DNA of 64,000 nucleotides, taken from Ophiobolus disseminans. Taxonomy: Eukaryota > Ascomycota > Dothideomycetes > Pleosporales > Phaeosphaeriaceae. Positions 35,097-45,674 of the stretch are shown here, piece after piece; the stretch's first letter is position 1; each line of letters begins with the position of its first letter. A model generated the notes under the pieces. It made no database searches. It was given only the letters and a program-made list of their open reading frames with translations, and was not told the origin of the DNA. The stretch is from NCBI GenBank assembly GCA_010093685.1, contig MU006232.1, positions 831,427 to 895,426 on the forward strand, in the 5' to 3' direction. The translations under genes were made by a program, and so were the position numbers.

Positions 35097-35353
35097 AATC
35101 ATGAGAAGGGAGTGTGATGATGGTGGACGGAGAATGTATAGCGGTGCGATGGAGGTGGTGGAGCTGGATTGTGTGCTTGTTAATAGCTGCTAGGTAGCAT
35201 GTTACTTCTCGAGCGCACATTGACTGAACAATATGAAGCCCAAACGACTGATACTATCGACGCGCACATCATACGCGATCATATTTTATCAATTCATTCA
35301 ATCATGTCTATATCCTTTTCTGCCCCGACACGACTCCCGCACAGCCTTCAAAC
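35097..35353. other. Intergenic between convergent genes
   Basis: About 260 bp; nothing recognised. Confidence 0.4.
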
Positions 35354-37380
35354 CTAATCCCACCTCCCCGAGATCTTATCTTGCACCCACTTCGGCACCT
35401 GAGGCCTCTTCTCCCACCCAGCCTTCCACTGCTCCTTCCACCCCTCCACGCTCGACGGCAGCGCAAACACAGCCGTAACAAACCACACCGTATCGCCTGC
35501 CTTGACGTCCTTGTGAATCATCGGTAACACGCTCCTCGCCTCCACTAAGTTCGAATTCGCGTCGGAGAGAATAACACTTCCCTTTCTCGCACCTTGATAC
35601 AGTTCTGCAATACCTACAGCACCTGTCCGCGACGCTGCAAAGGCACTGGTGGAATCTGACTTTCTGCCCTCCCCATCGGCAAGGAATTCGGGCACTTCCG
35701 TCAGGACCCGTCCATCGCTTGCCCTGCAACCATAGACTGACCACGCGCCCTCGGCTGTCAAGAGATCGCGCGCCGACCTGATACGATGCACACGCAGATG
35801 CCAATTTGGCGTGTCTTCCGCCGGCGGAATCAAATACGTCAGCACTTCGACGTCATGCCACGGTTTCATGCTCGACACGAGCACCGGCACGCCATCGCGA
35901 TGCTCAATATCAGAGTCACCATTGTGCGCACGGCGCATCTTCCAAAGCTCGCCGCCATCCTCAGACAGCGCCAGCGACGACTCTGGGACGAATTGTTCGA
36001 GCTCCTGGTAGCCCGTCGACACGGAGTATGCGAATGCGGCGCTGTATGCGAATTTCCCGTACTTGGCGTTGGAGTTCTTGATCGCGTAGTGACACGATTG
36101 GCCGCTCGAGAGGAGGAAGGAATGCCCGCCGCTACGGACGACGATGTGGCGGGGGTGTGGGAGCGCTTTGACGACGCGCTGGGTGGCGAAGGGGTGGGGT
36201 TCTTCGGGCGCGCTCCAGAAGGGGTGGGATTCGGGCACGGCGAGGCAGGCGAAGGCGAGCATGGACCAGTAGGGCGAGCCGGGGGAGTTGTAGTTCTCGG
36301 CGAGGTAGGTGTTGGGGTAGGAGAAGCCGACGGTGAGCATGCCGTTGGATTGGAAGATGTCGTGTTGGGTAGTCCACCACCGGAGATTGCGTAACCAGAT
36401 GCCTTTTACGACGCCCCAGGATAAGGGTGCGGGTATTTCGACGTCTGCAAAGGCTACGGCGCCCCAGAACGCTACCATTGCCCAGCGGTATGTCAACGAG
36501 CGTCCGAATGTGATGGCTCGGCCTTCCGGGTCGAAGTAGTGTACGAAGTCGAGGGCATAGAGTTGTGCGCGCTTCTTGTACTCTTCGGACTGTGTTGGAT
36601 CGATGTCTGCGGCGAGCTTCGAGTAGAGGAGTTGAAGGTATTGAATGGCAAAGGAGCCAGAGTAGTAGTCCATCTGGCGGTAATGCTCAGGTCCATCATT
36701 CGACCATCCATCGCCGCGGTAAAATGTGTTCAACTGCTTGATGTCTGCTTCGAGGCGTTCTTTCGACCAGTTTGCTCCGTTTCGTTCCAATCCGAGGTTG
36801 GCGAAGACGCGAAACCATAGCCTGTCAAAAAACTCAATATCACGCTTCACATAAGGACAGCAACACGAGAAAATATGGAAATGTCGTACCAGTTCGTATT
36901 TGGCATCTCCTTGTCATTCATGCTTCCCAACCACGCTTCCACATTCTTCTTCTGCTTGTCGGTTAATGGGTTCCAGAATTCCTTGTTCGCAATGGCTAAT
37001 GTGAATCCAATGGGGCATGCTTCCACCATTCGCTGGTCCGTATCCTCCATGTAACCCCAGAACTCTTCATTCTCAGGATCAGTTCCATTGATCAGACCTT
37101 GCACAAACTTATCGGTGCTACCAGTCTTACTTCCACCAGCTAGCAGCGGTGCAAGCCCCCATAGCGGGCGTGCAAACCCCTCAACCTGAGCAGCAGTCTC
37201 ATCGAACCGAGTACCCGTGCTACCTACCTTAACCAGAGCATTCTGCGGGGAGAATCCGGCAACGAGCGGATCTAACAATGATGACACGGCGTTAACCACA
37301 TCGTCGCGCGTCTTGAGCGGATTCGTGGAGAAAGGGTGGAGCGGAAAGGCGCGATTGGCGTTTGCGGTAGCGGCTGTCAT
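35354..37380 (-). CDS. DUF2264 family protein
   Basis: DUF2264 proteins have an (α/α)6-barrel-like N-terminal domain and are thought to act on carbohydrates or uronate-containing substrates; no reaction is established. Two exons, 37380-36890 and 36821-35354, 652 residues, normal for the family. N-terminal domain about residues 15-390: KTRDDVVNAVSSLLDPLVAG, GFARPLWGLAPLLAGG, ACPIGFTLAIANKEFWNPLT, RVFANLGLERNG, GDGWSNDGPEHYRQMDYYSG, FVHYFDPEGRAITFGRSLTY. The C-terminal β-rich part includes RHIVVRSGGHSFLLSSGQ and a final tryptophan-rich helix (PSSVEGWKEQWKAGWEKRP). No signal peptide, so probably intracellular. The intron (68 nt) splits a Trp codon. Confidence 0.9.
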
Positions 37381-37984
37381 TGTTCTAGAGTGCACCAAGG
37401 ACCAATCAATAAGCCTAAGATGAACGAATTTCAGCAAGGCCGGCCGCGGGCGGACTTTCTTTCTCTACTTGGCGGAGGCGGCGATGAGAATACTGAGATC
37501 ATAAAATGCACGCGAACGTGGCTGATGTTTGACTGACTTCCTAGCGCTCTTGGAACGTGTGGCCTCGTTTCTGCTCTCGTGTAAATCGTAACCGACGCCC
37601 CGATGCGGTCCAAGGATCTGTGATAGTGGTCTGGCGAATCCTGATACGTGTTGCGTGGCTTGGAATTGCTTGTCTTGGAGCTCGGTCGGCAGTCGGCGGT
37701 CGTCTTCCAGGATTGAGCGTGTGGCTGTCGAGAGCTTCCCTTCCCACCAAATTATGCAATTTTGCGTAGCAGTTGATTCTTTATATCTCCTCAACAGCCT
37801 CGGTTGTCATGAGTTGTGGATACCTCGCGCGCCAGCACAGGAATCTATCGCTTTTTCGTATTGTGAACAACCGTCTTCTGCCTGAAGAGATGGATACACC
37901 GCAGCGATGATCCAACGTTGAATCAACGTGGTGCACTAGCCAGAGTTAAAACTCCACAATCCGCAATCACGCTTCGGGTCTACC
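37381..37984. other. Intergenic upstream of the DUF2264 gene
   Basis: Left part of the 1.46-kb divergent region between the DUF2264 gene and the quinate-type transporter. No gene or motif recognised. Confidence 0.4.
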
Positions 37985-38836
37985 GTGGGGCCCCCATCGC
38001 TCCGAGCGATGCCCATGTTTAATTCACGGATAAATGCCCACAACAGCCGTAGCGCCTCAAGTCAGCGGGGGGCGGCCTGTCTGACGCCCAAAGAAGTCTG
38101 GTGTGCCGTTGAACCCCAGCGTGCAGGTGCGGCATGGTGGGGAGACCCCGGGGCTGGTGTGCGAGAGGGATGTCAACGCCACGCCTTCGCTCGACTGGCG
38201 GAAGAAGTGGTGTACTTGGCGTACCAAGACGCAAATAGATAACTCCACCACTCCCGACGTCGACATTCCGCCGAGCCAAGCAAAACGACCAGTTCCAGAG
38301 AACACAACGGTGCCATCTCATTCGACGGAACATCACCAACACGCTATTCTGATGATCGAACGAACCCAGATCCGGGAGCCGCTGGCCGATTCATGCTGTG
38401 CACTGGGTGTGGTGGTGGGCAGGATCAGTCTGGAGTAGTCGTCTGGGGAAGAGGCGCCCACTGGGGCAAAGGCCGCGGCGTTGGTTACCCCGTCTTGACC
38501 ACAAGCTAGAGATTGGGATACGCATGGGCCACTGTTCCGTGCATGCTATATAGATACCGTCTGGTTCCACTGCTGGGGTTTTGTGTCAATCAATCTGTGG
38601 AGCATCTTTCCCTTCTCTCCTGCAGTTCGATCACTGCGACAATCCGGGGTCAGCCGCCTTTAGTCCTTCGTCAAGGTTCTATCGCTACCTTTATCAATCG
38701 GGCAAGGGTTCTAACCTGAGCTTCCCACGACCTGGTATGTCTTGCACTGACGTTTCACAACATGAAACCACGATATACTAACAACCAATCAAGACTTTTA
38801 AGAATTCCTTCGAGCCAGCATCGTCAATCCACCATC
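37985..38836 (+). promoter_or_regulatory. Upstream region of the quinate-type transporter with CreA-like sites
   Basis: Seven matches to the CreA core 5'-SYGGRG-3' (all SYGGGG) on the + strand: GTGGGG 37985-37990 and 38137-38142, GCGGGG 38065-38070, CCGGGG 38148-38153 and 38644-38649, CTGGGG 38461-38466 and 38573-38578. A TATATA box is at 38547-38552. CreA/Cre1 mediates glucose repression of alternative-carbon genes in filamentous fungi; its binding here is inference. The motif is short, so some matches are expected by chance. Confidence 0.4.
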
Positions 38837-40585
38837 ATGTCGACCACCAAAGTTTCCACCGGAGCGAAGATCATTCGCATGATCGTCAAGAACGATGCAG
38901 TCAAGGTCGATCCCACTGAGATTTACGGATGGCGTGCGTTCGCCATGGCCGGATCTGCCTGTTTCGGAGGCATGTTGTTCGGTTTTGATATCGGTACCAT
39001 TGGTGGAGTCCTCGAGTTGAACGAGTTCCAGATGTGTGTTTGCTTCCGCCACCATTTCAGAAAGTACATTGACTGACAACCTCTGTAGCAAGTACGGACT
39101 GAAGACCCTCTCCAAGACCGCCAAAGCCGACTTGAACGCCAACATCGCCTCGACCCTCCAGGCTGGTTGCTTCCTCGGTTGCTTCGTCGCCTCCTGGTTC
39201 GCTGACAAGTATGGACGAAAGTTGGCTCTGCAAGTCGCTGGTCTCGTGACCATTGTCGGTTGCATCATGCAGGCTGCTGCTTTGGGTCACATCGAGGTTA
39301 TGTACATTGGTCGTCTCGTTGCCGGTCTTGGTGTCGGTGGAGCCTCCATGGTTGTTCCCCTTTACATCTCCGAAAACGCGCCCCGTGCCATTCGTGGTGG
39401 TCTCACCGGTCTGTACCAGCTCTTTATCGCCACTGGAACCTGTCTCGCTTTCTGGGTCAACTACGGCTCGCTCCTGCATCTGTCCGGCAGCGCCACGGTC
39501 TACATTGTCCCCCTTGCTCTCCAGGCTCTTCCTGCTGTTCTCCTCGTCGGCTGCATGGCCCTCAACAAGGAGTCTCCTCGTTTCCTTGCCAAGCAGGATC
39601 GCTGGGAGGAAGCCAACGCCGTGCTTGCCCGCATGCGCAACCTTCCCGTCACTCACGAATATGTCCAGAGCGAAATCAGGGATATCGCCGAGCAGCTCGA
39701 GCATGAGCGCATGCTGATCGCTGGTGCCTCCATCAAGGATCTTCTCAAGGAGATGTTCACCATCCCCGGTAACCGCAAGCGCGCGCTCATCTCTATCGGC
39801 CTCATGATCTGCCAACAAATGACCGGCACGAATGCCATCAACTACTACGCTCCCCAAATTTTCAGGGCTCTTGGACTCGAGGGCAACGAGGTCAAGCTCT
39901 TCGCCACTGGTATCTACGGTATCGTCAAGATGGTCGGCTGCCTGTGCTTCTTGATCTTCGCTGCTGACTCCCTTGGTCGCCGTCGCTCGCTTCTCTGGAC
40001 CTCGATTGCTCAGGGACTTGCCATGTTCTACATTGGTCTTTACATGCGCATCGACCCGCCGGTTGAGAAGGCCCCGGTGCCCCCTGCTGGTTACTTCGCT
40101 CTCGTCTGCGTTTTCCTCTTCGCTCTCTTCTTCCAGTTCGGTTGGGGCCCAGTTTGCTGGATTTACGTTTCCGAGATTCCAGCTGCCCGTCTGCGTTCGC
40201 TCAACGTTGCCATCGCCGCTGCCACCCAGTGGCTGTTCAACTTCGTTGTCGCTCGTGCTACCCCTAACATGATGGCTACTGTTGGAAAGCAAGGTTATGG
40301 GTAAGTCACACTCCTTGAGTCTAACAATGTGAACAAATGCTGACCAGTTTTAGTACCTTCCTCATCTACGGCAGTTTCTGCTTCTCTATGTTCTTCTTCG
40401 TCTGGTTCCTTGTTCCCGAGACCAAGGGTCTTTCGCTCGAGAAGATGGATGACATCTTCGGTATCACTGAGCTGATCAAGAACATCGAGGCCGATCGTGA
40501 GAACCACGGTTCTCACAGCCCCGAGCTCGACATGGAGGGCAAGACCGTCTACCGTGAGGAGCGCAAAGAGGTTGCCACTCACTAG
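38837..40585 (+). CDS. MFS sugar/quinate permease-like transporter
   Basis: Proton symporter of the plasma membrane in the sugar-porter subfamily. Three exons: 38837-39033, 39089-40300 and 40354-40585, 546 residues, 12 TM segments. Family signatures: FGFDIGTIGGVL (TM1), ADKYGRKLALQVAG (loop 2-3), YIGRLVAGLGVGGASMVVP (TM4), ESPRFLAKQDRWEEA (loop 6-7), QQMTGTNAINYYAPQIF (TM7) and PETKGLSLEKMDDIFG (after TM12). FFQFGWGPVCWIYVSEIPAA and AAATQWLFNFVVARATPNM closely resemble fungal quinate permeases (QutD/qa-y), so quinate or a related acid is more likely than hexose. No other quinate genes (dehydrogenase, dehydratase, activator) are in the window. The first exon junction uses a GTGTGT donor. An antisense frame of 411 codons on this gene is a coding shadow. 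Confidence 0.9.
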
Positions 40586-41062
40586 GTTGACTTGATATGG
40601 AGTAGTCCTTTACGGATGGGTCTATTGCTGGATATGACTGAAGAGATATCTTCGATGTTGTGAATATTTAAGCATTGATACAATGTAAATGAAGTCACGC
40701 GCTTCGCGCCGCTCTTTGCAAACAAACCCTACTCAATGTGACATGTTGTTGTCTTCTTCTTCTGTGTTTGGTTATCTGACAAAGATGGTACACCACCGCC
40801 ACTTGAGCTGCTGAACGATGGCACCTGCTACAACGAATGAGCAGTTTATCAGGAAGAAGTGCCGTAGTGTTGATTAAGCTTTGTCCAAGTCTGCTCAAGA
40901 TTTTAGTCTCTCCGCCCTGACGCAAAATGTGTGGGCGCCATCCGCAAAACGTGACACTCTCAAAACGCCCCATACACGTCACAAGAGCAAAGAGAGAGCA
41001 CTGAAAGTCTCAGGTGAATGTCCATATGCATGTATTCGTTATTCCGTCCATGTCGCTAGGCA
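40586..41062. other. Intergenic between convergent genes
   Basis: About 480 bp, presumably both 3' UTRs. Nothing else seen. Confidence 0.5.
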
Positions 41063-41592
41063 CTAAGTCTCCTTCAGAGGGTTCTCGCCACCCTGCAGGA
41101 TGCCCTGCTTCACAAGCTCCTCGGGGTCCGGCCGGCTCTTCAGGCCCTTCTCGAGGTTGTCGGCGCGCATGTGGAGGTCGAGCTCCCTTTGATGTCCTTG
41201 CAAGGCAGGCGCGGCCGTGGAGTCTGGAAGGATGTTGCGCTGGATGAGATCGTCACGGGCGGGGCGCTGGTTCAGGCCTTTCTTGAGGTTGTCGGTCGCG
41301 CGCTGGCGTTCCAGCTCGAGAGCTTTTGCTTGGAGCGCTCTGGGTGTGCAGTGTCAGCCGAGGTCACATTCACGCGAGTCTGCAATGCGGAATGCTAGGA
41401 CAATGTGAAATATCTCAAGAGCTTCAAGACGTACGGAGCAGTTGTGGTGTCGAGCAGGATGTGTCGGTTTTTGAGGTCCTTGGCCTCCGGGCGGTGCTGC
41501 AGGTGCTTCTCCAAGCTGTTGCGGCGCTCATTGCTCCGGACGGGAGAGATGGGCGTCTCGTCAACAATGTCTTTGGTGGTTTCCGAGGCCAT
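41063..41592 (-). CDS. RPEL-repeat protein
   Basis: Small protein of 144 residues made largely of three RPEL motifs, which in animal proteins bind G-actin. Two exons, 41592-41435 and 41339-41063, with a 95-nt intron. Repeats: LEKHLQHRPEAKDLKNRHIL (about 28-47), LKKGLNQRPARDDLIQRNIL (about 71-90) and LEKGLKSRPDPEELVKQGIL (about 115-134), with LLDTTTAP and LPDSTAAP following the first two. The RPxxxxL core and the xxIL end are kept in all three; the first letter pair is RP in each. Fungal RPEL proteins of this size are known as hypothetical proteins. Actin binding is inferred from the motif. Splicing restores PALQAKALELERQ between repeats 1 and 2. Confidence 0.87.
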
Positions 41593-42224
41593 GTTGGACG
41601 ATGGTCAGTCAGTAGAGAAGATGTGGTGAGTCTGGTATTGTTTGCTGGTTGCAGTGATCAAAGGTACGTGTTTTGGTACTTGGGTGGTGAGACGAGAGGG
41701 AGTTTTATTCACGCGGTTGCGCATGCGCCTTCCCGGGTTGCGGGGCAGCAGCTACCCTGCATATGGCAACGGCGAAACCAAGGTTATGTCACGTCACATT
41801 GTCAGGCCTGTCGCACGAGCAACAAACAATGCGCTGTCACCGGGCTGCCCTGTGACCTTGTTGTGAATATGTCATCGATCCGACGCACGCGTTCCTGCAG
41901 CCTGGTGCGATTTGGATCGTGATCAGGATTGCGACGTGCATGCGATCTTGCATGCGGCACGTTTGTGTGGTGTCGTCCCATGCATGTCCGGCTAGAATGG
42001 GATGCTCTGAAGGAAACTCATTTGGCAACCTACTGTATACATATTCAACGATAGATTCCTTAGTCCAAAACATATTTTGTTCCATGACCACCTAGGCAGG
42101 TGTCATGCACATTGCGCTTCATCAACATAGCGTGCATTTCGCAATCCCACAGCCCATCCCAATCCCCAGCACATCTCTCCGACCAAAACATCCTCCCAAA
42201 GCCCACCCGACCACATCCCCAGTT
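41593..42224. other. Intergenic, no gene seen
   Basis: 630 bp upstream of the RPEL gene and downstream of the small secreted protein gene. No motif recognised. Confidence 0.5.
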
Positions 42225-42779
42225 TCACAAACACGCCCTAACCGTCTCGACCGCTACCCCAGGAACAGTCGTAACCGTCCGACAAGCCTGTAAACCATCA
42301 ACACTCCATGTACCCAATTCAACCAGCCAATATAAGGGCTACTCACAATCCCAAGTCCAAGTATCTTGGTCTGCAACAAACAGCCACAGCACTCCGTGTA
42401 CGTCGTCTGAGTCTTGGTCTGCTGCTTGAATGTGCAATCTGTCTCAAAGGAGGGCGCTTTGAGCACGGTGATGGTGCATGTTGGCGCGGGTGCTGTCGAG
42501 CTCGACAATGACACCGAGGTTGTAGTCGATGCTGAAGTCGAACACAACGTCGAAATCAAAGTTGAATTCGAAGTTGATGTTGATATTGGGTTGAAAGCCG
42601 AAGTTGATGTTGAGTGGAAGGCCGAAGACGTAGTACAAGCCCAAGTCGAGGACGGCAAGGGATGAAGAGGTGAGCATGCACTGGTGTTTTGTTAGGTCTA
42701 CAAGTCTGAATCAGATTGCATATGCTTACACTTGGGCTGCGCATGCGAACAAGACCGTCTTGAGAGTCGCTGAATACAT
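42225..42779 (-). CDS. Small Ser/Thr-rich secreted protein, candidate effector or wall protein
   Basis: Not recognised by name. Three exons, 42779-42730, 42680-42347 and 42287-42225, all with good GT-AG borders (GTAAGC, GTGAGT donors; CACCAG, TTACAG acceptors), give 148 residues. Residues 1-20 (MYSATLKTVLFACAAQVACS) read as a signal peptide. The next 60 residues are a Ser/Thr tract (STSTSAF, PISTSTSNSTLISTL-like units), a likely O-glycosylated stalk, encoded by near-repetitive hexanucleotides in 42500-42640. The C-terminal domain holds Cys in APTCTITV, DCTFKQQ, ECCGCLLQ and ACRTVTT-RACL, enough for three or four disulfides. No GPI tail. It sits 440 bp from the opsin stop on the same strand. 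The exon model is consistent over three exons but has no homology support from memory. Confidence 0.65.
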
Positions 42780-43215
42780 GATGCTATAATTTTTGACGGG
42801 TGTTGTAAGAACTGGGACGTCCTAAAGAGGGCTTCATCATGGTCGTGTATACGTCAGCCTCGATCACTGGTACTTAGACGTCACGAACCAAACACTGGTT
42901 CGAGAAGCGATATGGTCTTGAATCACAATAGTCAAAACAAAGACAGAACAGCGGTGTGAGAATGAAAACGATATCATTTGACACATGAGCCACGAGCCAT
43001 GCGCGTCCAACTATGTGAAGAAATATACATGCCCCAACTCCATGCGTGAGGCATAGGCCATGACTTGGAAATACCTGACTAGGCCAGTAAAGATATGAAA
43101 GCCTTTTCATCATCTGCTTCATCGTGACTGACACCATGCATCTCTCCCCATTCTTCTCACCAGTCGCAATTTGTACCAATTGTCGAAGTGTGGTTGACAG
43201 GTGTAAGCGAGACGC
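42780..43215. other. Intergenic, no gene seen
   Basis: 436 bp, upstream of the secreted protein gene and 3' of the opsin gene. Nothing recognised. Confidence 0.5.
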
Positions 43216-44247
43216 TTAAGCACCATCATCCTCACCAAGGCGGACGGCGCCTTCACGGTTGAGGCCGTTGGACCAGAAGCCGTTAAGCTCGACATCAGAC
43301 TCGGGCAGCTTGGCGTGGGTGATCAAGAGCCAGGCACCGAAAACACCCTTGGCAAGGACGTCCAAGATGGCGTAAGCAATGACCTCGCCGTCAACGCCAA
43401 TCTTGCGGGAACCATCGGCAAGACCCCAGACACTGGATGAAGTCAGCAATAAGTAGTGGTAGAAGGCGTTCAAAGTACTCACATGGGGTAGGCGGTCCAG
43501 AGAAGAAGGGTGTAGCCGGCAATGGACACGAAGAAGGTGCGGAGCTTAGGGCCTTTGGCTGTAGCGTTGGCACCTCCGTTCAAGGCAAGGTGCCAGATGA
43601 CGAAGATGTAGGCAATGCAGGCAATGGTGTACCAGCCCCACTTCTGGGGAGTACCCTCCTCGCCGAGAGCAGCAAAGAGACCGGTCAGGATCATGATGAG
43701 GTCAGCAATGATGGCCATGATGATGTGTCCACCAGACATGCCGGCGAGCAGACCAAGATCGAGGATCAGAAGAGGAGTGGTCAAGCTCCAGTCAACGTAA
43801 CGTGCCCAGAACACCTGGCGGTGGACCGTGGTGAATGTGTCTGGGACGTGGTCGTTCTGGTGGCGGACGGTGATGGTCTGGACGGAGATACCGTGTCCGG
43901 TAGCCATGGCGAAGTACGACAGGGCAGCGAAGATGGTGATGGTGGTGGTGATAGTGTGGTACAGGCGCTTAGACTGGTGGCTTGTTAGATGGCTAGAGGC
44001 TGATGAGACGGCTGAAGGCTGCACTTACGAGCGGGACCCTCCATGACAGAGCCGTGAAGCCGGCGGAGGCGAGGATCATGAGCACAAAGACAACCCATAG
44101 CGTCTTCTTGCCGGAGTCGCCAATGTACTGGAAGTCGGGCTTGTCCTCGCGAATCGGGGGGATGGGAGAGACGTGGGTGGGTGTGGCCGTGGGCAGGGGA
44201 AGAAGCGAAGTCTTCTTCAAGACCTCCTCGAATACGTCGACAATCAT
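43216..44247 (-). CDS. Microbial rhodopsin (opsin), proton-pump type
   Basis: Seven-TM retinal protein, light-driven outward H+ pump by residue pattern. Three exons: 44247-44029, 43973-43483 and 43432-43216, 308 residues. Helix C reads ARYVDWSLTTPLLILDLGLL: Arg131, Asp134 (bacteriorhodopsin Asp85, acceptor) and Asp145 (Asp96, donor) are all present, as is the Thr-Thr-Pro. Helix G has AYAILDVLAKGVFGAW with Asp261 (Asp212) and the retinal lysine Lys265 (Lys216). Helix F includes LLWTAYPIVWGLADG across the second intron. The overall pattern resembles the Leptosphaeria maculans pump (Mac) rather than NOP-1 sensory or ORP/Hsp30-like proteins lacking the lysine. The N-terminal tail of about 45 residues is polar. 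The C-terminus GFWSNGLNREGAVRLGEDDG is typical of Dothideomycete opsins. No carotenoid gene (phytoene synthase, cleavage oxygenase) is nearby. Confidence 0.94.
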
Positions 44248-45374
44248 GCTGGCGGTGGTTGAGGGTGATGATGGGAATGAATTGATTCAATGCCCTGTGT
44301 CTGGGGATGCAGAAGTGAAGCTGGGGATGGGGAGGTTATAAGTGAGGAGAAGCTAGGCAGCTGTTTCGTGCGCGTAATGCGGTCACCTGTGCTTAGCTGC
44401 GGCAGGAGCTATACAAAGCAGGAAGTCACGACGTCATTGGAGCTCACGTCCCCTCACGGCATGCACGTCCCGCATCGTGCTATTGGGTGGCACCTCACGG
44501 TTGACAAGCGCGAACCCCGTCCAAGCGCCGTCGAGCAGCCAGGCCGACAAGTACAAAAACAACAGCAGTGCATTCACACGCTGCCAATCGCTCCACGGCT
44601 GTATGTGTCTTGTAGCAGTTGCCTGGGTCGTTGTTGGTGCTCAATTGCGCGAACGGCTTCGGCTATGGACGACGACATGCAAAAGCAGAATCCCATCAAG
44701 GTTGCCGGCGATCGGCGATGTACCCCACAACAGCTGCGATCGCGGTTATCACGTGCATTGCATAAAGGCCTGGGCTCAGCCTCACAAACCGGTTTTGCAC
44801 CATGCGACAAGTATCGAAATCTGCCGTGGGCCTCAACAGTATCATGCTTTCAGATTGAGTTTTCAGACGATCCGCAGTTGCTAACATCGCGGATGCCTGG
44901 AAAATCCCACGATGACTGTAATCCTGCTCATCCGACTTGAGATGAAGCATGCATGTCTCTTCCTGTCAGCTCCGCCTCACTCTAAACGCCCTTCAAGTCG
45001 ACATGCAGCCGAATGAATGTGAGACACGACTAGCCGGTCCGATTCAGAGGCGTAGCACCGCATTTGATGTCAACAGTGATGATATACGCTGGGATAACGA
45101 GAGCAGATTGTGAACTAAGTAAAGCCATAGCACACATTAAAGAGCTCGGAACGAATGCTGTTTGTAGTACGGAGAATGTAGTCGACAGAATATAGAAGCG
45201 CAAGTGAACTATTCTCAAACCAATGTCGTCCCCAGGACACCGCCGCACCCATGCATCGAAGCCATATACCAACACTAGGAAGGATGTCAAGACGCCCACA
45301 AGTCGCGTCTCAACCGCAGTACCACAGCGCGTAGACCCTCTACACACCATGACCGAACCCCAAAACACCGGGTT
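44248..45374. other. Intergenic, no supported gene
   Basis: 1.1 kb upstream of the opsin. Frames up to 216 codons (44290-44940, + strand) show no domain. The right edge merges with the decayed coding stretch described at 45375-45674. Confidence 0.45.
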
Positions 45375-45674
45375 GCGCAGGGGCGAAGACGGTTCCCTCT
45401 TGTTAGGGTCCGCAAGGATCGATCGGTCGAGCTCATCAGCTTTTCGCTGCCGTGCCTCAGCTTCGGCGAGGATGTTGGCCAACTCTGATCGCGTGGGAGA
45501 AGGTCGCCAAGAGTGAGGTTGATGGTATCAGCTGCGTGTGCTCCAACAGTCTCGTCGTCGCCGACAAACTCGCAGTCACCCAGGAGCTCCCCACCTACTC
45601 CAACTTCTCATAAACCGCCAGCACCATCTCGCCCCCATACGCATCGTCCTGCTAATCGTCAGTCGCCGCCCGCT
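45375..45674 (-). pseudogene. Decayed continuation of the coiled-coil gene
   Basis: Coding-like peptide segments follow one another on the minus strand but in shifting frames. After the frame of the upstream gene is restored by removing one copy of a duplicated GACGA (45766-45775), the frame reads FVHEEDGKWWRCISDEVKRA and ends at TAG 45654-45652. It then continues DDAYGGEMVLAVYEKLE. One base after that it resumes as ELLGDCEFVGDDETVGAHAA and DTINLTLGDLL, and one further base loss near 45497 leads to TRSELANILAEAEARQRKAD and REPSSPLRNPVF. All are acidic/helical segments with coding composition. No homologue is recognised, so the assignment to one ancestral gene is inference. Confidence 0.4.

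Noticed and set aside
35786..36394. 202-codon Val/Gly-rich frame opposite DUF2264
   Set aside because: Reverse complement of the conserved DUF2264 coding sequence.
39057..40292. 411-codon open frame antisense to the quinate-type transporter
   Set aside because: It mirrors a strongly codon-biased gene with GC-rich third positions; its peptide is Glu/Gly/Asp-rich without domain. The sense gene has clear MFS motifs.
33030..40585. Possible carbon-use gene cluster (ADH, DUF2264, quinate-type transporter)
   Set aside because: The genes are on both strands with unrelated intervening genes, no shared motif and no pathway-specific regulator or other quinate enzymes nearby.
45030..45482. 150-codon minus-strand frame with a hydrophobic tail, possible small membrane protein
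   Set aside because: It has no ATG start; the upstream frame is open back to a stop. Its first 40 codons fit better as the last piece of the decayed coiled-coil gene, and the tail lacks a family pattern.
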